Of a stretch of DNA of 46,896 nt, positions 41,236-46,896 are shown one piece after another. Each line of letters starts with the position of its first letter. Position 1 is the stretch's first letter. Location of the stretch: NCBI RefSeq assembly GCF_007786445.1, contig NZ_VNJI01000060.1, positions 1 to 46,896 of the forward strand, written 5' to 3'. A program made the translations under genes and the position numbers. The notes beneath the pieces were generated by a model. The model ran no database searches. It had not been told where the DNA came from and was given only the letters and a program-made list of their open reading frames with translations. Origin of the DNA: Paenibacillus cremeus. GTDB lineage: Bacteria; Bacillota; Bacilli; Paenibacillales; NBRC-103111.

Positions 41236-41508
41236 TTAAAGAACTCCTGGAAACATTCTCGACTCTTCATTGCTTTCTTCGTTACTTACATTTGACGATC
41301 TATTCTCATTATCTGAGGATAATTGTTCTGCCTGCGTTTGTTCATCGTCTTTTGCTGCAGTAGCTTTTGCAGTATCTAGTTTAATTTTCTTCGGATCATG
41401 GTCGTCAGTTTTTTCACTTTCATCTAACATCCCAGTAGCATTCATAGCCGATATAGCTTCAAAGCTCACGAAGTCTTCGACTTCATCAAATTGATTGTTT
41501 TGAGTCAT
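41236..41508 (-). CDS. Small acidic, probably disordered protein (90 aa)
   Basis: AAGGAGG stands six bases before the ATG, so translation is well supported. The product is very acidic and rich in Asp, Glu, Ser, Asn and Lys. It begins MTQNNQFDEVEDFVSFEAIS, has a short Lys-rich middle (DPKKIKLDTAKATAAK), and ends with a serine/asparagine/glutamate-rich tail before FPGVL. No signal peptide, membrane helix or recognised domain is present. As the last gene of an operon with a kinase and a phosphatase, its many Ser/Thr would make it a possible phosphorylation target. That is only an inference from position. Confidence 0.7.
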   Translation of the reverse strand: MTQNNQFDEVEDFVSFEAISAMNATGMLDESEKTDDHDPKKIKLDTAKATAAKDDEQTQAEQLSSDNENRSSNVSNEESNEESRMFPGVL

Positions 41509-41667
41509 TGCAAGCCTCCTTGATTGTGGGATTCATCACCAAGGAATTATTTGCCTGTTATCTGCTTTTTATTCCTATGTTCAACATTGTGGGCCGCAAA
41601 TCTTATATGTGCAGAACATGGCGGGTCGCTATTACAGCATGCAGTCCGCAATGCGAACTTTTGCTGA

Positions 41668-42210
41668 TCAAGCAGGATTCTCCCACCAACCGAAGGATAC
41701 TCTTGACCGGATCGTCCCCCGCTCCTGCGAGCGGAGAAATGCAATCATTGAGCTGCCTGGAGGCAGGATAAGCAAGCCTTGTAAATCGTGGGTAACGGTT
41801 GATTTTGGCTCAGCGATTTGAACAAATGAAAACAGCCCGTTTTTAGGAGCTTCGCTCAGCCGGTCCGCATCCCGCAGCTCCGCCTTGGGTATCGGAGTAG
41901 GACGGACCGCCTGGTTGACAGAGGCGACATTCCGGGAAACAATTCCGCTCCCAAGGGAGCTATTCATTAACCAAAATTCGACTATAAACGGATCGGGGGA
42001 ATAATTCGTAGCCGTAATGGTATCACATAAGATATGAATTTCGGAATCACCCGGATTGAATAACCCTCCCCAAGCATGCATACCATCCCCGAAGGTTAAC
42101 AAGCCTGTCTGACCGAGAAAATAATTCCCAAGCCTAGTCTGATACACCGTTTCGGACATATGAATCACTTCAACGGGCTGCTCTGCTCTTTTTCTGCGAT
42201 GAAAGCTCAT
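41668..42210 (-). CDS. DUF6143-like protein, second of a tandem pair
   Basis: I start it at the ATG at 42210, which overlaps the upstream stop (ATGA) and follows GGAGG. The 180-residue protein matches its neighbour at 42207-42770 in order and spacing: a basic N-terminus (SFHRRKRAEQPVEVI), GNYFLGQTGLLTFGDG, HAWGGLFNPG, TATNYSPDPFIVEFWL, and a C-terminal LILPPGSSMIAFL and VSFGWWE. It looks like an all-beta domain without signal peptide or membrane helix. The pattern fits the DUF6143 family as I remember it. The pair arose by duplication, and the two may form a heteromer. Function unknown. Confidence 0.8.
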   Translation of the reverse strand: MSFHRRKRAEQPVEVIHMSETVYQTRLGNYFLGQTGLLTFGDGMHAWGGLFNPGDSEIHILCDTITATNYSPDPFIVEFWLMNSSLGSGIVSRNVASVNQAVRPTPIPKAELRDADRLSEAPKNGLFSFVQIAEPKSTVTHDLQGLLILPPGSSMIAFLRSQERGTIRSRVSFGWWENPA

Positions 42211-42770
42211 TGCGGACCTCCATCTGAATGATTTTCCTCCCGCCACCTGAATGCAATTCTAGATTCGTATTTAAATGGGCCCGGAGATTTCAAGAAAACG
42301 GCAATAGCTCCCCCGGGTGGCAGAATGATTCCACCTTTGCCTGGATCACTCATAAACGTTGAATTGGGGGGAACGATACGGTTCATCACATTCACTCCCC
42401 CTAAAGGAACATCATTGATTTGGCAATCATACTGCAGCTTTACTTTGGGCTCAGCCTGTGGGTTTAACGCGAGATTTGCAGGATGGACTAATGAAGACGT
42501 ATTGCCCTTACGGGCAAGTTTGGGGTTAAGCCATATTTCCGCGCTGAAGAATTGACTTGAATAGTTAGAGATGGTGAAAATGTCCAAAAATAAGGCGACT
42601 CCTGATGCTGCGGGATTGAATAGTCCTCCCCAAGCGTTTTGCTGTTGGCCTTCCATGATGAGCATTTCGGTCTGACCGATAAAATATTTACCTTGAAATG
42701 AGTTTAACCTACGGCTCGTTACATCCACCACTTCAACAGGCTGTTGCCTTTTTTTGATCAAGCCGAACAC
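42207..42770 (-). CDS. DUF6143-like protein, first of a tandem pair
   Basis: This 187-residue protein begins MFGLIKKRQQPVEVVDVTS. It then has GKYFIGQTEMLIMEG, NAWGGLFNPAASGVALFLD, a middle TISNYSSQFFSAEIWL, PLGGVNVMNRIVPPNSTFM, and a final GGIILPPGGAIAVFLKSP. These repeat, in the same order, in the next gene. Identity between the two looks modest, so the duplication is old. It is separated from the kinase gene by 58 bases on the same strand and is translationally coupled to its paralogue. Such proteins appear in Bacilli without known function. The operon context suggests a target or adaptor of the kinase/phosphatase pair. Confidence 0.8.
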   Translation of the reverse strand: MFGLIKKRQQPVEVVDVTSRRLNSFQGKYFIGQTEMLIMEGQQQNAWGGLFNPAASGVALFLDIFTISNYSSQFFSAEIWLNPKLARKGNTSSLVHPANLALNPQAEPKVKLQYDCQINDVPLGGVNVMNRIVPPNSTFMSDPGKGGIILPPGGAIAVFLKSPGPFKYESRIAFRWREENHSDGGPQ

Positions 42771-42828
42771 GGGATCCCTCCTTCATGCCAGCATTCATCA
42801 ATTAACTCCTCATTGCCGCACTCAAAGT

Positions 42829-45024
42829 TCACTTGGAAAGAAATACTTTACTTAAGAATCTTAAGAAATTTACGTCGTTAAATGAATTCATTAGCTTGCT
42901 CAGATAGTGAAGCTCCCATTGATTGCCTGCAAGTCGTTTGTTAATTTCAACGATCTCTGTATCGAATTGACTGAGTGCGTCGTTAAAGTTGCATCTGGCG
43001 GTAGCTTCTTCCCTTTTTAGGAGATCATACTCCGGAGTGTAGGTTTGACTTATGTTATTTATCATGTGCTGTGCCCTAGTTTTATAAGCCTGTTCTTCGT
43101 TAGTTAATATGGATTTCCTTTCGAAAAATTTGGATTGAATGGTTGTGATTTGGCTTAGTGGAATGGATTGGGGAATTTTCGATCTATAACTGCGCTCTAT
43201 CTTTTTTTTCCACTCTGTCAGTGCTTTCGCTTGGGCCGGGCTTATTCCTGCGTAAACCGAGCCTCCATTTTTTAAAATCAAATACGACTTTTCTATTTTT
43301 TTGCGGCCATAGGATTGATATATGTTAATGTCCGAGAAATCAGCCAGTGTATGAATTCCAATCGTTCTTAAATGCCGTTTAATTTCATCATCTATTTCCG
43401 GTATTTTTTCTTTACTTATCCTATGCTTTTTTAATTGCTCTACCAACCATGTGTTTTGAAAAGAACCCAATGCTTCGGCAAGTTCCGTTTGTTCCTCCTG
43501 ATCTACATTGTGTCTTTCATCCACGAGTTCGCTCACATGACGCTGGAGCTCCTTCTCCACTTTTTCCGTTTCATTTTTTTCTTTTTCGGATACTTTCAAT
43601 TGCCTACGTAATATATCGTTGATCCTATCCTCTTCGACTTGCTTGAATTTTTGCCTGTTATCGTTAATTTTGTTTAATTCGCTTGTCAGATCGGAGACTG
43701 TACATTGAAGTTCCTTTATTTTTTTAGACACGGTTCTTTTTTCCTTAGCAGAAGGCTGCTTCAAATAACGCCAGCTCAAAAAAGCTGCTTCAACACTTAT
43801 ACTCAAAATACCGAAGAAAACTAAGGCAATTACAGGAGTAGTCCCGTACATGATAGTTACAGCCCATGCTGTAGAAATGATCACGAATAATGAAACGATT
43901 CTTTCTAGCAAGAACCTAGATTTGGGCAAAAATTTGTAATGTATTGCTTCCGTTGTTAGATAATCCAGTACCCAAGACGAACCGACGGAATACGTTAATT
44001 CGGATTGCGATCGGACAACAGCTAAACGCCGCTTCTTATTAGCTAACCAACCGGAAAAGGCTTTTAAATAAGGCACTACTTTGGTTGTGAAGGCGGCGGA
44101 AACGTAGGTGGCCGATGGTTGTACGGGATCAGCCCGTAATTCGGGATTAGGTGGCAGCGGCACCATAGGCACAGCGATTGATGTGAGTTCTCGAAAGGAG
44201 CTTACCAAGGAACGTAACAATTCGTCATCAACAAGCTCTAGAAATTCAAAAGCACGAGATGTGCCAGGGGAGACAAAATCTTGCTGTCGAAAGAGAAGGC
44301 TTTCTTCCCCCTCTCCCACATTAAGCGAATTCAATACTGAAGCATCCGAACTCAATGCTAATATGGAAATCCAAATGACCCACGCTGAAAAGTTATCGAC
44401 ATACGCCCCAAAATGGTCTTCGTCTCTTCCAGGGTGTTGATAATTCCTATGGCCGAGCTCGTTGCTCTTCAGGCCGGTTAAGCCCGGTACATACATACCG
44501 TCATAATCGATCAGAATGATTTCATCATTCTGAATCAAGATGTTGCCATGCTGCAGGTCCCCATGTGCCATATTAGCCATGTGCAGTTCATGGATCATTT
44601 TTATCCATTTATTTGCGAGATTTTTTAAAATCACAACATTATCTAGATTTCTTTCGATATAATGAAGCAGCGATTCCCCTTCAACCCACTGCATTTTTAC
44701 GATGGGGAACCAATCGCCGTTTATTTTTATGCCTTCAGAGAGGTACTCAAAAGGGACGAAATAAGGGAGATGCACGGAGCTTAAATGTGAGCTTATAGCA
44801 TCATAACGGACCTTTTGATCCTTCACGTTACTGGTAAAACATCTGACCGCCCATTCCGTTTTTCCGCACTTTATTTTATAAACACTAGCAAAGCTGCCGG
44901 AAATGGGACGAGGCAGTCCAAATTTGTCCAATTCCGGGAGTCCAGATTGTAGCTCCGGGTCCTGGAAACATATTCGCGGATGTTGTATCGCTTCCCTATA
45001 ATCTTGTGGAGTGGGCCATAGCAT
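42829..45024 (-). CDS. Membrane-anchored Ser/Thr kinase-like protein with coiled coils and HhH region (TerY-P type)
   Basis: This 731-residue protein has four parts. A kinase-like domain (about 35-280) contains the Gly loop SGSFASVYKI (42-51), HGDLQHGN (153-160; D155, N160) and DYDG (172-175). Two membrane helices follow (373-392, 395-416), then a long coiled coil (about 425-520). Last come a helix-hairpin-helix-like region (545-605: LRTIGIHTLADF, then VYAGISPAQAKALTEWKKKIE) and further coiled coil. The usual VAIK Lys is Arg (R61 in WAVRCF). It follows the PP2C gene by 14 bases. Kinase, PP2C and vWA together match the TerY-P triad described in work on tellurite-resistance-related systems. Substrate unknown; whether Arg61 permits catalysis is open. 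Confidence 0.87.
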   Translation of the reverse strand: MLWPTPQDYREAIQHPRICFQDPELQSGLPELDKFGLPRPISGSFASVYKIKCGKTEWAVRCFTSNVKDQKVRYDAISSHLSSVHLPYFVPFEYLSEGIKINGDWFPIVKMQWVEGESLLHYIERNLDNVVILKNLANKWIKMIHELHMANMAHGDLQHGNILIQNDEIILIDYDGMYVPGLTGLKSNELGHRNYQHPGRDEDHFGAYVDNFSAWVIWISILALSSDASVLNSLNVGEGEESLLFRQQDFVSPGTSRAFEFLELVDDELLRSLVSSFRELTSIAVPMVPLPPNPELRADPVQPSATYVSAAFTTKVVPYLKAFSGWLANKKRRLAVVRSQSELTYSVGSSWVLDYLTTEAIHYKFLPKSRFLLERIVSLFVIISTAWAVTIMYGTTPVIALVFFGILSISVEAAFLSWRYLKQPSAKEKRTVSKKIKELQCTVSDLTSELNKINDNRQKFKQVEEDRINDILRRQLKVSEKEKNETEKVEKELQRHVSELVDERHNVDQEEQTELAEALGSFQNTWLVEQLKKHRISKEKIPEIDDEIKRHLRTIGIHTLADFSDINIYQSYGRKKIEKSYLILKNGGSVYAGISPAQAKALTEWKKKIERSYRSKIPQSIPLSQITTIQSKFFERKSILTNEEQAYKTRAQHMINNISQTYTPEYDLLKREEATARCNFNDALSQFDTEIVEINKRLAGNQWELHYLSKLMNSFNDVNFLRFLSKVFLSK

Positions 45025-45038
45025 CGCCTCACATCCCC

Positions 45039-45800
45039 TTAAAGAAGATTCACGCGAACTAATGTAACATCATCGTTTCTTAAATAAATGCTTCCGTCTC
45101 GGCGGATGGACTGCCTTTCCACCTCCACTAAATTTATGAAGTCCTGTTCACATGCTAACCCGTGTATTTTCTTGATTACGCTTGTATCTTCCTCGTAACG
45201 GGTCAAAACCCAGCATGCCAGAGCATCGGTCATTAGCAAAAAGGAATCTCCCGCTTGGGCAGTACCAGTCCATTTTTTAACGAACGATGTAAGATGAAGA
45301 TTATTTACGGCATTACTCGATATGAGTACAGGTCTATTATGAAAATCATCGATGGACCCCAAAGGAAAAAAAGCGATAATTTTATCTGATCGTATGTGCG
45401 CTATACAACTGTCACCGATTGCTACAGCATCAAATGCTACGGATGGAGCGTCCGTCAAACGAAATGTGATTCCGGCTAACGTAGAGAACGCCCCGCTATG
45501 GAGCTTCTCCTGAGCGTACCAGGGAAGTGCCTTGCCATTTAGTTGTCTCTTCCAGGCCTTTGATAGTTTGGAAATCGATTTTTGGATCTGTGTACTGTCA
45601 AACTTGCCATTGCAATAACCGCTTGCAAGCAAATCCGCCCATATGTCGGCAAACGATGATTCGCTGGCACCGTCCGCTATGGCGAATCGGTAATAGGCCG
45701 TTCCCTTATTAACTAGAGTGCCGCGGTTAAAGGCATCTTCATATTCATCCTTGTGGTTTCCTGATTTTGGCAAGGAAAAGAATTCGCTTTCGATTTGCAC
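45039..45800 (-). CDS. PP2C-like Ser/Thr phosphatase of the triad
   Basis: I prefer the GTG at 45800, eight bases after GGAG; a GTG at 45809 would overlap that site. The 253-residue protein has PP2C landmarks: DEYEDAF (metal D22), FAIADGASES (D43-G44), FDAVAIGDSCIAHI in the middle, LLMTDALACW and a final NDDVTLVRV. All key acidic residues appear present, so it should be an active Mg/Mn-dependent phosphatase that reverses the kinase next door. It is cytoplasmic, with no membrane helix. The gene lies 11 bases after the vWA gene and 14 before the kinase gene; tight packing supports one transcript. Confidence 0.88.
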   Translation of the reverse strand: MQIESEFFSLPKSGNHKDEYEDAFNRGTLVNKGTAYYRFAIADGASESSFADIWADLLASGYCNGKFDSTQIQKSISKLSKAWKRQLNGKALPWYAQEKLHSGAFSTLAGITFRLTDAPSVAFDAVAIGDSCIAHIRSDKIIAFFPLGSIDDFHNRPVLISSNAVNNLHLTSFVKKWTGTAQAGDSFLLMTDALACWVLTRYEEDTSVIKKIHGLACEQDFINLVEVERQSIRRDGSIYLRNDDVTLVRVNLL

Positions 45801-45811
45801 GACAGCCACTC

Positions 45812-46642
45812 CTACCTAAGATTGGCGGGACGCGTACCGATATCAAGCGACTGGACCACAAGGGTCAGATCGGCATTCAATACAAATCCCCTTGCTCCAT
45901 CGGAAAGGTTCAATTGATGCTCCTGATTGGCCACCCAGAGCATAAATGGTGTCAGGTGGCTTGAGCCTTCATAAAGCATCCTCGAATATTGGTCGGGTAG
46001 TCCGTCTGCCGTTTCCGGAAAAATCAATTCATCAGCATTCGGTTTGCCTGATATATGCAGGTTAAAAAGTAATACATTTCCATCGTCCGTAGCCAGTGAT
46101 CTGATTTGCTCCATTGCATGGGTCGGATCGCCGTCGGTGGATTCTCCATCCGTAATATGAATGACCACTGGTGGAAAGCAATGAGAGTATTCGCTGATCC
46201 ATTGGCTCAGGATGGTATGGGCTGTATTCATCACCTGGCACATCGGAGTTCCGCCGTTCGAGACAGGCTCAAACCAGACAGGAAACTTTACAAGCTGTTC
46301 AACAAGACCGCCAGCCCCATCCGGAACTTTCTTCAGGCGCTTTTCCAGTCTTGTCGGGTTATCTGCTATTTCACTGATCGGCACCAATTCTTTTCCGGCT
46401 AAAGCACCTCCAAATGCCGGCCCTACGCTGGCTCCATAGCCGATTACGCCAACATGATAATAGTCACGTATCCCTTCCGACTTCGCACACTTGATAATAA
46501 GATTTTGCAATAGTCGATTGATTGCATCCGAAACACTTACGGCCTTCGTGCTAGCCCCAAACGGGTCGGACATCGATCCCGACTGGTCGATAATAAATAA
46601 AAAACAAGACGGATTGGAACGGCTGATCTCAGCTGAATACAT
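45812..46642 (-). CDS. TerY-like vWA-domain protein
   Basis: I choose the ATG at 46642, after GAGAGGTGAGAG; the frame runs to 46723 without a binding site. The 276-residue protein is a von Willebrand A domain with a complete metal-ion-dependent adhesion site: D19-Q-S21-G-S23 (FIIDQSGSMSDPFG), T132 in SNGGTPM and D165 in HITDGES. It has no signal peptide. The opening and the GGTPM context resemble TerY. As a stand-alone vWA protein it would bind a partner through a metal ion and may scaffold the phosphatase and kinase. It is the first gene of the operon, with an AAAAACATATGTTTTT palindrome in the leader region (46716-46731). Confidence 0.9.
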   Translation of the reverse strand: MYSAEISRSNPSCFLFIIDQSGSMSDPFGASTKAVSVSDAINRLLQNLIIKCAKSEGIRDYYHVGVIGYGASVGPAFGGALAGKELVPISEIADNPTRLEKRLKKVPDGAGGLVEQLVKFPVWFEPVSNGGTPMCQVMNTAHTILSQWISEYSHCFPPVVIHITDGESTDGDPTHAMEQIRSLATDDGNVLLFNLHISGKPNADELIFPETADGLPDQYSRMLYEGSSHLTPFMLWVANQEHQLNLSDGARGFVLNADLTLVVQSLDIGTRPANLR

Positions 46643-46715
46643 GCTCTCACCTCTCAAGAATGGACATATTCCAAACATATTCTGCTGGGAACTAAGATTT
46701 GTACTTTTGAAGAAA

Positions 46716-46731
46716 AAAAACATATGTTTTT
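46716..46731. promoter_or_regulatory. AAAAACATATGTTTTT palindrome upstream of the triad operon
   Basis: A perfect 16-bp A/T-rich palindrome lies about 75-90 bases upstream of the vWA start. It could be an operator or part of the promoter region. No clear -35/-10 pair is visible. Confidence 0.35.
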
Positions 46732-46827
46732 CTTGGCGATTGCGACCGACTTAAAAAAAGTCCCCCTTACGATCAATGTCATTTAGTTAAGCTCAAAGAC
46801 TAGACTGGGTATAAAAATGTAATCCGA

Positions 46828-46864
46828 AACGGCATGGGACAAAGTCCTGTGCCGTTAGTTTTTT
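46828..46864 (+). terminator. Plus-strand intrinsic terminator without an obvious gene
   Basis: AACGGCA..GGAC pairs with GTCC..TGCCGTT (2x2 internal mismatch, 3-nt loop), followed by six T residues. No plus-strand gene is visible in the 185 bases before it. It may end a small RNA or transcription read-through. Confidence 0.6.
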
Positions 46865-46896
46865 GGGTTTAGTCAAGCAAAATGTGCACAGCAAAC

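Noticed and set aside
41236..46642. Full tellurite-resistance (ter) operon
   Set aside because: Only the vWA/PP2C/kinase triad is present; the tandem beta-rich proteins do not show TerD motifs and no TerC-like membrane protein is seen.
46760..46896. Insertion-sequence end at the right edge
   Set aside because: No transposase frame or terminal inverted repeat with a partner can be shown inside the window.
1..46896. CRISPR arrays, tRNA or rRNA genes
   Set aside because: No regularly spaced repeats and no tRNA- or rRNA-like sequence were seen on either strand.

Overview
The window looks like a stretch of chromosome from a low-to-mid GC Gram-positive endospore former, most likely Paenibacillus or a close relative. 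This rests on gene content and signals only. There are strong GGAGG ribosome-binding sites, frequent TTG/GTG starts, a CUT1 sugar ABC operon without its own ATPase and with a large membrane-bound AraC regulator, YheC/YheD and COG3044-type relics, and a YczE-like protein. No rRNA, tRNA, CRISPR array, intact transposase or phage structural module is visible.

Layout. (1) 0-2 kb: small minus-strand genes (47-aa peptide, DUF2905, Gly-rich membrane protein) beside a decayed COG3044 ATPase. (2) 2.1-9.4 kb: a minus-strand carbohydrate operon with AraC regulator, lipoprotein binding protein, two permeases and a Cys-type sulfatase, suggesting uptake and desulfation of a sulfated glycan. (3) 9.5-14.3 kb: YczE-like protein, then plus-strand kynB-kynA (tryptophan to kynurenine, no kynureninase), an aldehyde dehydrogenase and a YhhN lysoplasmalogenase-like protein. 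(4) 14.4-17.3 kb: phage-type amidase, Eis-like acetyltransferase and a RibD-C/DHFR-like reductase. (5) 17.4-28.2 kb: an oxidoreductase-rich zone with two aldo/keto reductases, two SDRs, an NAD-dependent epimerase, a DHA2 exporter and an AraC regulator, plus relics of a sugar permease and a YheC/D ATP-grasp gene. (6) 28.3-34.3 kb: an ABC exporter fused to a cyclic-nucleotide-binding domain, a SET-domain protein, a second RibD-C protein, an MFS efflux pump, and two small translationally coupled membrane proteins. (7) 34.3-41 kb: DUF899 relic, chemoreceptor, MFS sugar-type transporter, LspA, NagA, and an SDR lacking both catalytic Tyr and Lys.

(8) 41.2-46.6 kb is the most interesting part. It is a minus-strand operon of a TerY-like vWA protein, a PP2C-like phosphatase, a membrane-anchored kinase-like protein with coiled coils and a helix-hairpin-helix region, two tandem paralogous beta-rich proteins (DUF6143-like), and a small acidic protein. 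The first three match the described 'TerY-P' vWA/phosphatase/kinase triad. Their linkage to the tandem pair, the two-helix membrane anchor, and Arg in place of the usual kinase Lys make it the best candidate for an under-described system.

At least five degenerate genes lie between the functional units, so the region appears to have gained and lost accessory genes repeatedly. Several starts were moved to internal codons because a good ribosome-binding site sits there; each entry says so.
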